NCBI GenBank assembly: GCA_937926195.1
Contig: CALEXZ010000077.1
Coordinates: 1-15,386 of the forward strand
DNA: 15,386 bases
Source of the DNA: an uncultured Actinomyces sp.
Lineage (GTDB): Bacteria > Actinomycetota > Actinomycetes > Actinomycetales > Actinomycetaceae
Direction: 5' to 3'
Position numbers and translations under genes: made by a program. Positions 6,748 through 13,488 of this stretch are shown here, in pieces (positions within the stretch are counted from its first letter, which is position 1; every line of letters starts with the position of its first letter). Under the pieces are notes generated by a model that worked only from the letters and a program-made list of their open reading frames with translations, had not been told where the DNA came from and searched no databases.

Positions 6748-8634
6748 TCACTCGACGGTGACGGACTTGGCGAGGTTGCGCGGCTGGTCGACGTCCAGGC
6801 CCTTGGCGCGCGCCAGGGCAGAGGCGAAGACCTGCAGGGGCACGACCGTCAGCAGCGGCCACATGAGCGTCGGCGCCTGGGGCACCCGGATGACCTCGTC
6901 GGCGTAGGGCTCGACCTCCAGGTCCCCCTCCTCGGCGATGACGATCGTGCGGGCGCCGCGGGCCCGGACCTCCTGGATGTTGCTGATGACCTTGTCGTGC
7001 AGGACGGGGCGGCGCGGGGTGGGCACGATGATGAAGACGGGCAGGCCCTCCTCCACCAGAGACATGGGCCCGTGCTTGAGCTCGCCGGCGGCGAAGCCCT
7101 CGGCGTGGACGTAAGCGAGCTCCTTGAGCTTGAGGGCACCCTCCAGCGCCACCGGGTAGCCGACGTGGCGCCCCAGGAACAGGAAGGAGCTCTGGTCGGC
7201 CATCTCGGTGCCCAGGGCGCGCACGCGCTCCTCCTGGCTGTCGAGCAGCTCCTGGATCTTGCCCGGCATCTGGGCCAGGTGGTCGAGGTAGTCGGCGACC
7301 TCGTCGGGCCACTTGTTGCCGCGCAGCTGCGCCAGGTACAGGCCCAGCAGGTAGCAGGCGGTGATCTGGGCGAGGAAGGCCTTGGTGGAGGCCACCGCGA
7401 CCTCGGGGCCCGCGTGGGTGTACAGGACAGCGTCGGCCTCACGGGCGATGGTCGAGCCGAAGGTGTTGACGATGGCCAGCACCTTCGACCCCTGCTCGCG
7501 GGCGTGGCGCACCGCCTGGATCGTGTCCATGGTCTCGCCGGACTGGGAGATGGCCACCGTGAGGGTCTTCTCGCTCACGACCGGGTCGCGGTAGCGGAAC
7601 TCGTGGGCGAGCTCGATCTCGACCGGGATACGGCACCAGTGCTCGATGGCGTACTTGGCCACGTGCCCGGCGTAGGAGGCGGTCCCGCAGGCGATGACGA
7701 TGATCTTGTCGACGCTGCGCAGCACCGCCGGGTCGATGCGCATCTCGTCGAGCTGGATCTCGCCGCGCGCGTCGACCCGCCCCAGCAGGGTGTCGGCGAC
7801 GGCGGCGGGCTGCTCGTGGATCTCCTTGTCCATGAAGGTCTCGTAGCCTCCCTTGACCGCCGCGGTGGCGTCCCAAGTGACCTCCCAGGTCCGCACCTGG
7901 GCGAGGCTGCCGTCCTTGTCCCAGACGGTGACCTCCCCGCCGCGCAGGAGGACGACCTGGTCGTCGTCGACCTCCGCCGCGAGGCGGGTGAAGGAGACGA
8001 AGGCGGCGACGTCGGAGCCGAGGAAGGTCTCGCCGTCGCCCATGCCGATGACCAGCGGGCTGGAGCGTCGGGCGGCGACGATCGTGCCGGGGGCGAGCTC
8101 GGTGACGGCCAGCAGCGCGAAGGACCCCTCCAGGCGGGCGGCGACGGCGCGCACCGACTCGACGAGGACGGTAGCCGGGGCGGCCTGCGGCCCGGCGGCC
8201 TCGAGGCGCTGGGCGTAGTCGAGGTCGAGGACGTGGGCGGCGACCTCGGTGTCCGTGGAGGACAGCAGGGTCCGGCCCGCGGCCTCGACCTCGGCGCGCA
8301 GCGCACGGAAGTTCTCGATGATGCCGTTGTGGACGACGGCCAGGCGCCCGGCCCGGTGCGGGTGGGCGTTGACGGACGAGGGCCCGCCGTGGGTGGCCCA
8401 GCGGGTGTGTCCGATGCCCGCGGTGGCGGGCGCGGGCGGGGCGGCGTCGAGCTCGGCGCGCAGGTTCTCGAGCTTGCCTGCGGCCTTGGTGACGGTCAGG
8501 CCCTGCCCGGTGACGAGGGCGACTCCGGCGGAGTCATAGCCCCGGTACTCCAGGCGGCTCAGACCGTCCAGCAGGACGGTGAGGCTACGGTCAGAGGCTG
8601 TCAGGGGGCCGGTGTGGCCAACGATTCCGCACAT
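6748..8634 (-). CDS. glmS: glutamine--fructose-6-phosphate aminotransferase (isomerizing)
   Basis: GlmS makes glucosamine-6-phosphate from fructose-6-phosphate and glutamine, the first step to UDP-GlcNAc. The 628-residue protein starts MCGIVGHTG, so cysteine 2 is exposed as the N-terminal nucleophile. The glutaminase domain shows HTRWATHG (76-83) and HNGIIENF (102-109). Two SIS sugar-phosphate domains follow, with ACGTASYAG, AISQSGETMDT and ASTKAF in the first, and ELKHGPMSLVE in the second. The end, DVDQPRNLAKSVTVE, is the canonical tail with the active-site lysine. The ATG at 8634 has no Shine-Dalgarno but has TATCCT 7 nt upstream. It is divergent from coaA. GlmM, the next enzyme of the pathway, is coded at 11895-13259. 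Confidence 0.97.
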   Translation of the reverse strand: MCGIVGHTGPLTASDRSLTVLLDGLSRLEYRGYDSAGVALVTGQGLTVTKAAGKLENLRAELDAAPPAPATAGIGHTRWATHGGPSSVNAHPHRAGRLAVVHNGIIENFRALRAEVEAAGRTLLSSTDTEVAAHVLDLDYAQRLEAAGPQAAPATVLVESVRAVAARLEGSFALLAVTELAPGTIVAARRSSPLVIGMGDGETFLGSDVAAFVSFTRLAAEVDDDQVVLLRGGEVTVWDKDGSLAQVRTWEVTWDATAAVKGGYETFMDKEIHEQPAAVADTLLGRVDARGEIQLDEMRIDPAVLRSVDKIIVIACGTASYAGHVAKYAIEHWCRIPVEIELAHEFRYRDPVVSEKTLTVAISQSGETMDTIQAVRHAREQGSKVLAIVNTFGSTIAREADAVLYTHAGPEVAVASTKAFLAQITACYLLGLYLAQLRGNKWPDEVADYLDHLAQMPGKIQELLDSQEERVRALGTEMADQSSFLFLGRHVGYPVALEGALKLKELAYVHAEGFAAGELKHGPMSLVEEGLPVFIIVPTPRRPVLHDKVISNIQEVRARGARTIVIAEEGDLEVEPYADEVIRVPQAPTLMWPLLTVVPLQVFASALARAKGLDVDQPRNLAKSVTVE

Positions 8635-8641
8635 AGTGGCC

Positions 8642-8647
8642 AGGATA
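8642..8647 (-). promoter_or_regulatory. candidate leaderless -10 element for glmS
   Basis: The minus strand reads TATCCT, 7 nt, ATG. TATCCT fits TANNNT, and the spacing would place the transcript start on the A of the start codon. No Shine-Dalgarno lies in the gap and no clear -35 box was found. The actinobacterial glmS riboswitch is not expected or seen: no leader exists if this start is right. Confidence 0.45.
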
Positions 8648-8711
8648 TGGGCATGTGACCTTGTGCGCGTGGGGCCCGGCTCACGTCATCCGCCCCGCCC
8701 CGGTGCTGTCC

Positions 8712-9692
8712 ATGCGTCAGACTGTGACCGTGAGCAGCGCCTCTCCCTACATCGAGCTCGACCGCGAGCAGTGGCGGGCCCTGGCCTCCTCGGCCCCCCT
8801 GCCGCTGACGCAGGCCGACGTCGAGAAGCTGCGAGGCCTGGGGGACCCCATCGACCTGCCCGAGGTCGACGTCGTCTACCGGCCGCTGACCGCCCTGCTG
8901 GAGACCTACATCGCCTCCACCCGCGAGCGGGCGCGCCTGACCGCGGACTTCCTGGGCGTCGACGAGCCCCCCACGCCCTTCGTCGTGGCGGTGGCGGGCT
9001 CGGTGGCGGTGGGCAAGTCGACGACGGCGCGCCTCATCGCGCACCTGCTGGCCCGTTTCCCCCAGACACCGCGGGTCTCGCTGGTGACGACGGACGGCTT
9101 CCTGCTGCCCAACACGGTGCTGGAGAAGCGGGGGCTGACGGCCCGCAAGGGCTTCCCCGAGTCCTACGACCGCCGGGCGCTGCTGGAGTTCATCATGGCG
9201 GTCAAGTCCGGGGCACCGCGGGTGGAGGCCCCGGTCTACTCGCACCAGGTGTACGACGTCGTGCCCGGCCGCACGACGGTGGTCGAGCGCCCCGACGTCC
9301 TTGTCCTTGAGGGGCTCAACGTGCTGCAGCCGGCGCGCCGGGCGCACACGAGGTCCGCGGAGGCCCCGCCCGCGGGCGGCTCAGCCCTGGCGGTGAGCGA
9401 CTTCATCGACTTCTCGATCTACGTGGACGCCGACCCCGAGGACATCCGCCGCTGGTACCTCGATCGCTTCCTCACGCTCAAGCGCACGGCCTTCAACGAC
9501 CCGACGTCCTACTTTCGCACCTTCGCGTCGATCCCCGACGACGTGGCGGTGGCCGCGGCCAACGAGGTGTGGGAGTCGGTCAACCTGGCGAACCTGCGCG
9601 AGAACATCGCGCCGACGCGCCCGCGGGCCACGCTCGTGCTCCACAAGGACGCCGACCACCACGTCCAGCGCGTCCTGCTGCGCAAGTCCTGA
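8712..9692 (+). CDS. coaA: type I pantothenate kinase
   Basis: CoaA phosphorylates pantothenate, the committed step of CoA synthesis. With the ATG at 8712 the protein has 326 residues. It shows SPYIELDREQWRAL near the N-terminus, the P-loop GSVAVGKST at 96-104, TTDGF with D128, RKGFPESYDRRAL, PVYSHQVYDVVPG, LEGLNVLQ, DFSIYVDA and the C-terminal ENIAPTRPRATLVL. These are the type I (bacterial PanK-I) signatures. A linker of about 20 residues rich in Ala/Arg/Pro between LEGLNVLQ and VSDF is somewhat longer than usual. The start is uncertain: no Shine-Dalgarno precedes ATG 8712, and GTG 8730 (6 nt after CAGACT) would give MSSASPYIEL, close to relatives. It is divergent from glmS and convergent with the SecB-like gene. 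Confidence 0.93.
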   Translation: MRQTVTVSSASPYIELDREQWRALASSAPLPLTQADVEKLRGLGDPIDLPEVDVVYRPLTALLETYIASTRERARLTADFLGVDEPPTPFVVAVAGSVAVGKSTTARLIAHLLARFPQTPRVSLVTTDGFLLPNTVLEKRGLTARKGFPESYDRRALLEFIMAVKSGAPRVEAPVYSHQVYDVVPGRTTVVERPDVLVLEGLNVLQPARRAHTRSAEAPPAGGSALAVSDFIDFSIYVDADPEDIRRWYLDRFLTLKRTAFNDPTSYFRTFASIPDDVAVAAANEVWESVNLANLRENIAPTRPRATLVLHKDADHHVQRVLLRKS

Positions 9693-9703
9693 GCGCCCGC
9701 CCG

Positions 9704-9732
9704 GTAGTGGTCTCGCCCGACAGGGTCGCTAC
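9704..9732. terminator. weak convergent hairpin between coaA and the SecB-like gene
   Basis: GTAGTG at 9704-9709 can pair with CGCTAC at 9727-9732 (six pairs including one G-U) across a 17-nt loop. It occupies the 39-nt gap between the convergent stops and touches the SecB-like stop codon. The stem is short, so the call rests mainly on position. Confidence 0.25.
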
Positions 9733-10220
9733 TAGTCGTTCGTGGCGTGATCAGCCTGCCCGGTCTCGGAGGGGTAGGTGGCATCCGGCATGTTCCCAGG
9801 AATGTCGATGCAACCCGCGCTCCCGGGACAGAGCGCGGATACCGTACGCGCAGCTGCCGAGACATGATCCCACAGGACGCGCGCGGCCCAGGGGCCGTAG
9901 CGTTGCGCGACAGCCTCGAGGTCCTCCCGCATCGCGATCTCGTGGGCCTCGTCGCTGGCAACAGCGAACACGATGCTGGCTGTTGCGCCGATGAACCACT
10001 CCTCCGCTCCAATGGCGAGGTCACCGACGAGGGCGTAGACCGGGGGCATCTCCTCCGGCGTCTTCTGCACCTCAACCGGACTGATGCTCCAGTGGATGAA
10101 GCCCTGCTCCACGGCCTGCGGCTGGCAGATGACGCGGAAGGTCTGGAGCTGCAGGACGGTGGCTGATCGCAGCGAGAGGCTCTGATCGTCCGTCTCGTCA
10201 GGACTCGGCGCAGACGTCAT
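9732..10220 (-). CDS. SecB-like chaperone of a putative toxin-antitoxin-chaperone module
   Basis: A 162-residue protein with the layout of the SecB fold. Four strand-like segments lie at about residues 22-33 (VLQLQTFRVICQ), 40-51, 60-71 and 74-88. Then comes a long helix at about 92-128 containing RYGPWAARVLWDHVSAAART, which resembles the SecB segment P-Y-A-R-x-x-I-x-x-L. A short Pro-containing tail ends it. Gram-positive actinobacteria lack housekeeping SecB, but SecB-like proteins occur in TAC modules such as M. tuberculosis Rv1955-1957, where the chaperone folds and protects the antitoxin. Its ATG overlaps the HTH gene stop (ATGA, 10220-10217), so coupling with the antitoxin is likely. The upstream extension to 10280 lies inside the antitoxin gene and is a shadow. 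Identity is by pattern and context, not by strong motifs; otherwise it is a hypothetical protein. Confidence 0.6.
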   Translation of the reverse strand: MTSAPSPDETDDQSLSLRSATVLQLQTFRVICQPQAVEQGFIHWSISPVEVQKTPEEMPPVYALVGDLAIGAEEWFIGATASIVFAVASDEAHEIAMREDLEAVAQRYGPWAARVLWDHVSAAARTVSALCPGSAGCIDIPGNMPDATYPSETGQADHATND

Positions 10221-10606
10221 GCTCCCACCAACTTGTCTCTGGACGCTCGGCGTGCCGCCTCGGTTGAGGACGAGTCCCACCTGTAGCCGGACATACCCGC
10301 GCCGCGGGCGACCAGGGGAACGTCAGGCTCATCGACCGGTACCACCTCGTGGCGGATGTGTGCGCCCACGGCCTTGGCGTAACGCCGCACCGTGGACAGG
10401 TGGGCGTCCGAGTGGCCCGTCTCGAACCGGGAGATGGAGGCCTGGCTGGTGCCCATGGCACGTGCCACGTCAGCCTGAGTCATTCCGCTACGCTCGCGCA
10501 CGGCAACCAGGTCGCGGACCAGCGCCCGGTCGGAGGCCACCAGGCTGCGCGCGTGCCTGTGGCCGGGGGCGTCGGGATCCTCGCTGAGAAGCTCGTAGAT
10601 GTCCAT
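10217..10606 (-). CDS. XRE-family HTH antitoxin (HigA-like) with C-terminal tail
   Basis: A 129-residue protein with a Cro/C1-type helix-turn-helix at about residues 30-85: VRDLVAVRERSGMTQADVAR, then MGTSQASISRFETG and LSTVRRYAKAVGA. The order gene 3 = toxin-like, this gene, SecB-like matches TAC antitoxins. After the HTH comes a strand (HIRHEVVPV) and a tail of about 35 residues with an aromatic GYRW patch at 107-110. In TAC systems such a tail (ChAD) makes the antitoxin depend on its SecB-like chaperone; calling this tail a ChAD is inference. The ATG at 10606 has a purine-rich GGTGAGAG just upstream. An 87-nt AT-rich gap before it probably holds an internal promoter and operator. Expected roles are neutralising the toxin and repressing the operon. 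Confidence 0.8.
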   Translation of the reverse strand: MDIYELLSEDPDAPGHRHARSLVASDRALVRDLVAVRERSGMTQADVARAMGTSQASISRFETGHSDAHLSTVRRYAKAVGAHIRHEVVPVDEPDVPLVARGAGMSGYRWDSSSTEAARRASRDKLVGA

Positions 10607-10693
10607 GTGCTCTCACCGCCTCGTGGAATATGTCGGTGATGATATACTAGCCTCTGCTCCACGTTCCTGAGAGACGTTTCGGCGCATCTCACA
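10607..10693 (-). promoter_or_regulatory. AT-rich gap between toxin and antitoxin: candidate promoter/operator
   Basis: This 87-nt gap stands out as AT-rich in an otherwise about 70% GC region. The minus strand has TAGTAT (10649-10644) overlapping TATATC as possible -10 elements. GGAAC (an ECF-like -35 word) lies upstream, and AACGT occurs twice 8 nt apart (10679-10661 region), possible half-sites for the HTH protein. A separate promoter for the antitoxin and chaperone would favour antitoxin excess. No single -35/-10 pair is convincing. Confidence 0.4.
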
Positions 10694-11182
10694 TCACCTC
10701 ATCCTCCGCGTCTGCGACCAGGAGTCGAAGCGCTTCTGTGCCTCGGCGATGTGCTCGTTCTGTTCCTCCAGCCCGATCTCTCCATCTCGCTTGTGACGGA
10801 AGCTGAGCGATAGCAGCAGCCGGTCCTCATCGTCCGGCTCGCTGAAGTACAAGCGTAGATGGCGCTGCTCTCCGTCGAGGTTGATGGTCAACTCCATGCG
10901 GGCCTCAAGCACGTCATGCGCGCTCTGAGCCTTGCAGACGACGCCCTTGTTGTAGCTGCTGTCGAAGTTGAGACGACCCGCTTCCGCATCCTGGAGCAGC
11001 TGGTGGACCTCAGCCAGGAGCATCTGCCACTCGTCGTCACTGACGCCACATGCCCGCAGCTCACTCATCTCCTTGGTCAGGTAGGGCCGCCAGCCGTTGT
11101 CCACCGCGTTCTTCCAGTACCCACCAAGGCGGCACGAACGAGCCCCATAGCCGTAGACCTTGTCATTGAGCAGAGCGGTCAC
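10694..11182 (-). CDS. RelE/HigB-like toxin of a putative toxin-antitoxin-chaperone module
   Basis: The C-terminal half has the RelE/HigB fold order. With the start at 11182 (162 residues) there are helices at about 36-46 and 49-69, then strands LEARMELTINL (92-102), HLRLYFSE (108-115) and RLLLSLSFRHKRD (121-133), then the amphipathic helix LEEQNEHIAEAQKRFDSW (138-155). The L-E-x-R-x-E, R-x-x-x-Y-F and S-F-x-x-K pattern is that of ribosome-dependent or phage Gp49/HigB-type mRNA interferases. The N-terminal part is longer than in typical 90-120-residue toxins and matches nothing I recognise. The start is uncertain: the frame stays open to GTG 11266 and GTG 11245. GTG 11182 is preferred because it overlaps (GTGA) the stop of a short ORF that has a strong Shine-Dalgarno. 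Base composition is lower in GC than the neighbours, suggesting acquisition. Confidence 0.6.
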   Translation of the reverse strand: MTALLNDKVYGYGARSCRLGGYWKNAVDNGWRPYLTKEMSELRACGVSDDEWQMLLAEVHQLLQDAEAGRLNFDSSYNKGVVCKAQSAHDVLEARMELTINLDGEQRHLRLYFSEPDDEDRLLLSLSFRHKRDGEIGLEEQNEHIAEAQKRFDSWSQTRRMR

Positions 11183-11214
11183 CACGACCACGCCTGCGGT
11201 AAGAACGTTCTCAT
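11179..11214 (-). CDS. possible 11-residue leader peptide before the toxin
   Basis: An ATG at 11214 is preceded 5 nt upstream by CGAGGAG (11226-11220), the best Shine-Dalgarno in this locus. The ORF codes MRTFLPQAWSW and stops at TGA 11181-11179. That TGA overlaps a GTG (11182-11180) in the toxin frame, giving a GTGA coupling junction. It may be a leader that delivers ribosomes to the toxin, or the true toxin N-terminus displaced by a frameshift. The ORF is too short to be judged by coding statistics. Confidence 0.3.
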   Translation of the reverse strand: MRTFLPQAWSW

Positions 11215-11343
11215 AGGGACTCCTCGGGGGGATGGAGCGGCTCACGAGGATCGTAGCCCTACCCACTCCGCCCAGCGGGGAGACCCAACGGGGCCAGCAC
11301 GTCGACGACGCTGCCGACGCCCACCCGCAGCCGGGTGACGGTC

Positions 11344-11744
11344 CTAGGACACGACGTCGTGCCCGAGCGCCACGCCGTACGCCGCCTCATCGGGGGAGCG
11401 ACCGCAACAGCGGAAAGCGGCGCAGACCCCGCCCCTCTGCGCCCTGCCCGCCAGGTCGCGGACGTCGACCTCCGCCTCCGGCAGCTCCAGTCGGTAGCCG
11501 TCGCAGCTGCGCTCGACGACACCCTCCCCCACGACGGCACGCACCCAGGAGACGACGTGCAACGCCCGCAGCGGCCGGGCTGGAGGCCTCCGGCCCACAG
11601 GGCCTCAATGAGGACGCTGTCACTCACCCTGGCGTCCTGGCTCCCGGCGAGCACGGCGAGCAGGTCGAGAGCTCACCCACTGAGAGCCGTTCCTCTCCAG
11701 GTCGCCGGGTCCGTCAGGAGAGCCAGGCGGTAGGAAGACGCCAC
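11344..11744 (-). pseudogene. decayed SARP/AfsR-type transcriptional regulator (winged-helix part)
   Basis: The minus strand reads MASSYRLALLTDPATWRG and then TALSG, a TGA stop at 11675-11673, and on through ALDLLAVLAGSQDARVSDSV to LIEALWAGG. This matches the OmpR-like DNA-binding domain that opens SARP/AfsR regulators (usual form: LGGPKQRALLALLAL...LVEALWG). At about 11575 the reading moves to another frame, with LRALHVVSWVRAVVGEGVVE then RSCDGYRLELPEAEVDV, the usual wing and linker into a BTAD domain, and stops at 11344. A GTG at 11744 with GAGGAG 9 nt upstream is the likely old start. The stop could be a C-to-T change of CGA. With one nonsense codon, one frameshift and no BTAD or ATPase region, this is a remnant. 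Confidence 0.6.
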
Positions 11745-11785
11745 AAGCCCATGCTCCTCTCTCGCATCGGTCCCGGCCCCCGCCC

Positions 11786-11850
11786 AACTCGTCGGTTTGC
11801 GCGCGAGCGTACGGTGATTCGCCGTACTTTCGAGCGCAAACCGACGAGTT
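11786..11850. repeat. large palindrome downstream of glmM
   Basis: The outer arms are a perfect 17-bp inverted repeat: AACTCGTCGGTTTGCGC at 11786-11802 and GCGCAAACCGACGAGTT at 11834-11850. Inside, GTACGG (11809-11814) pairs with CCGTAC (11822-11827), extended by a G-U and a G-C pair to a 3-nt loop (ATT). The two stems are joined by a partly paired 6 x 6 internal loop. It lies 45 nt past the glmM stop and just before the SARP remnant. It could act as the glmM terminator, but its length and nested design suggest a dispersed palindromic (REP/MITE-like) element. Only one copy is in this window. Confidence 0.7.
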
Positions 11851-11894
11851 CGAGACGGGGTGTGGGGGGCGGGCGGGGGCGAGGCGGCGCGGGC

Positions 11895-13259
11895 TCAGGC
11901 GAGCGAGAGGTTGTCCTTGACGACCTCGGCCAGACCGGTGGCGACGGCGTCAGCCTCGGCCTGGGTGGCGGCCTCGACCATGACCCTCACGAGCGGCTCC
12001 GTGCCCGAGGGGCGCAGCAGCACGCGCCCGGTGGACCCCAGGCGCTCCTCCGCCTGGGCAACGGCCTTCTGCACGGCGCTGTTGGTGTGCGCGGCCCCCT
12101 TGTCCACGCCCTTGACGTTGACGAGCGTCTGGGGAAGGCGCTGCACGATGCTCGCCAGCTCGGCCAGGCTCTTGCCCGAGCGCTTGACGCGCGCCGCCAC
12201 ACGCAGGGAGGTGAGCACGCCGTCACCGGTGGTCGCGTGCAGCGTGTCGATGACGTGACCCGACTGCTCGCCGCCGAGGGTGTAGCCGCCCTGGAGCATG
12301 CGCTCCAACACGTAGCGGTCGCCGACGCCGGTCTGCACGGTGCGGATGCCGTGCTCGCGCATGGCCAGCAGCAGACCCAGGTTGCTCATGACGGTGACGA
12401 CGAGGGTGTCGGAGGCCAGGACGCCGTCGGCCTTCATGCCCACCGCGAGCAGGCCCATGATCTGGTCGCCGTCGACGAGGCGGCCCTGGGAGTCGACGGC
12501 CAGGCAGCGGTCGGCGTCGCCGTCGTAGGCGAAGCCCATGTCCGCCCCGACGCTGGTGACGTAGTTCTGCAGCTGCTCGGGGTGCGTGGAGCCGCAGGCG
12601 GCGTTGATGTTGAGCCCGTCCGGAGAGGCGTTGATGACGATGACCTCCGCCCCGGCGGCGCGCAGGGCGGCGGGGCCGACGGCGGAGGCCGCACCGTTGG
12701 AGGCGTCGACGACGACGCGCAGGCCCGACAGGTCCGTGCCGGTGGCGTCGACGAGGTGGTTGATGTAGGTCTGGTCCGCCACCGTCTCGCCCTTGATGAC
12801 GCGGCCGACGCCGGCGCCCACGGGCGGGGGGTCCGTACGGCCCAGCAGGGCCTCGATCCTGTCCTCGACGGCGTCCTCGAGCTTGTAGCCGCCGCGGGCG
12901 AAGAACTTGATCCCGTTGTCCTGGAAGGGGTTGTGGGAGGCGGAGATCATGACACCGAGCTCGATGTCCTGGGTGGCGGTCAGGTGCGCGATCGCCGGCG
13001 TGGGCAGGACGCCGACCCGGGTGACGTCGATGCCGGAGGAGGCCAGGCCCGCACTGATCGCATGGTCGAGGAACTCGCCCGAGGCCCGGGTGTCGCGGCC
13101 GACGATGGCGCGGAAGCGCCCGGTGCGGGACCTGGAGGACGCGGGGTCCTCGCGGGTGAGGACCTGCGCGGCGGCCTCACCGAGCTGGACGGCGAGGGCG
13201 GGGGTGAGCAGGTCGTTGGCGAGGCCTCGCACACCGTCGGTGCCGAAGAGTCGTGCCAT
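11895..13259 (-). CDS. glmM: phosphoglucosamine mutase
   Basis: GlmM converts glucosamine-6-phosphate to glucosamine-1-phosphate, the step after GlmS towards UDP-GlcNAc. The 454-residue protein opens MARLFGTDGVRGLAN. The phosphoserine loop is ISASHNPFQDNGIKFF with S108 as the expected phosphorylated residue. The Mg loop is AYDGDADRCLAVD, the sugar loop is GGEQSGHVI, and the phosphate-binding loop is LRPSGTEPLVRVM. All four catalytic loops of the alpha-D-phosphohexomutase family are intact. The ATG at 13259 has AAGGA 9 nt upstream; the open frame to 13301 adds 14 residues not typical of the family. It follows the rpsI terminator, as is usual for actinobacteria (truA-rplM-rpsI-glmM). In many relatives coaA is the next housekeeping gene, which puts the TAC/SARP segment between two normally close genes. 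Confidence 0.97.
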   Translation of the reverse strand: MARLFGTDGVRGLANDLLTPALAVQLGEAAAQVLTREDPASSRSRTGRFRAIVGRDTRASGEFLDHAISAGLASSGIDVTRVGVLPTPAIAHLTATQDIELGVMISASHNPFQDNGIKFFARGGYKLEDAVEDRIEALLGRTDPPPVGAGVGRVIKGETVADQTYINHLVDATGTDLSGLRVVVDASNGAASAVGPAALRAAGAEVIVINASPDGLNINAACGSTHPEQLQNYVTSVGADMGFAYDGDADRCLAVDSQGRLVDGDQIMGLLAVGMKADGVLASDTLVVTVMSNLGLLLAMREHGIRTVQTGVGDRYVLERMLQGGYTLGGEQSGHVIDTLHATTGDGVLTSLRVAARVKRSGKSLAELASIVQRLPQTLVNVKGVDKGAAHTNSAVQKAVAQAEERLGSTGRVLLRPSGTEPLVRVMVEAATQAEADAVATGLAEVVKDNLSLA

Positions 13260-13412
13260 GGACGTGGGTCCTTCCGAATGGGGGTCGTGGACGTGTGCCA
13301 TCCTCCCACGGTTGCCGTCGGGTGGCGCGGGTCGTGTCCCTCATACGTGTGGAGCGCCGCGCCGCCACAGGCCCGGCACCGCGGGGTGTGCGCTCCGGGC
13401 CCGGCGGCACGA

Positions 13413-13456
13413 CGACGCCCCGCCGTCCGCCGCGTGAGCGGGGAGGCGGGGCGTCG
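13413..13456 (-). terminator. terminator after rpsI
   Basis: A perfect 12-bp inverted repeat, CGACGCCCCGCC at 13413-13424 and GGCGGGGCGTCG at 13445-13456, carries an inner CCGC/GCGG stem (13427-13430 with 13438-13441). It starts 32 nt beyond the rpsI stop. There is no U tract, as is usual for high-GC actinobacterial terminators. It separates rplM-rpsI from glmM. Confidence 0.85.
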
Positions 13457-13488
13457 CAGACAGTCGCTGGCAGCGGCGTGGCGCCGGG

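Noticed and set aside
8635..8711. glmS ribozyme-riboswitch upstream of glmS
   Set aside because: The glmS-coaA gap is 77 nt, there is no leader if the TATCCT element is used, and the ribozyme is mainly a Firmicute feature.
10694..11266. Longest version of the toxin gene, starting at GTG 11266
   Set aside because: No Shine-Dalgarno or -10 element fits this start, and the extra 28 residues run across the strong Shine-Dalgarno at 11220-11226; kept only as an alternative start.
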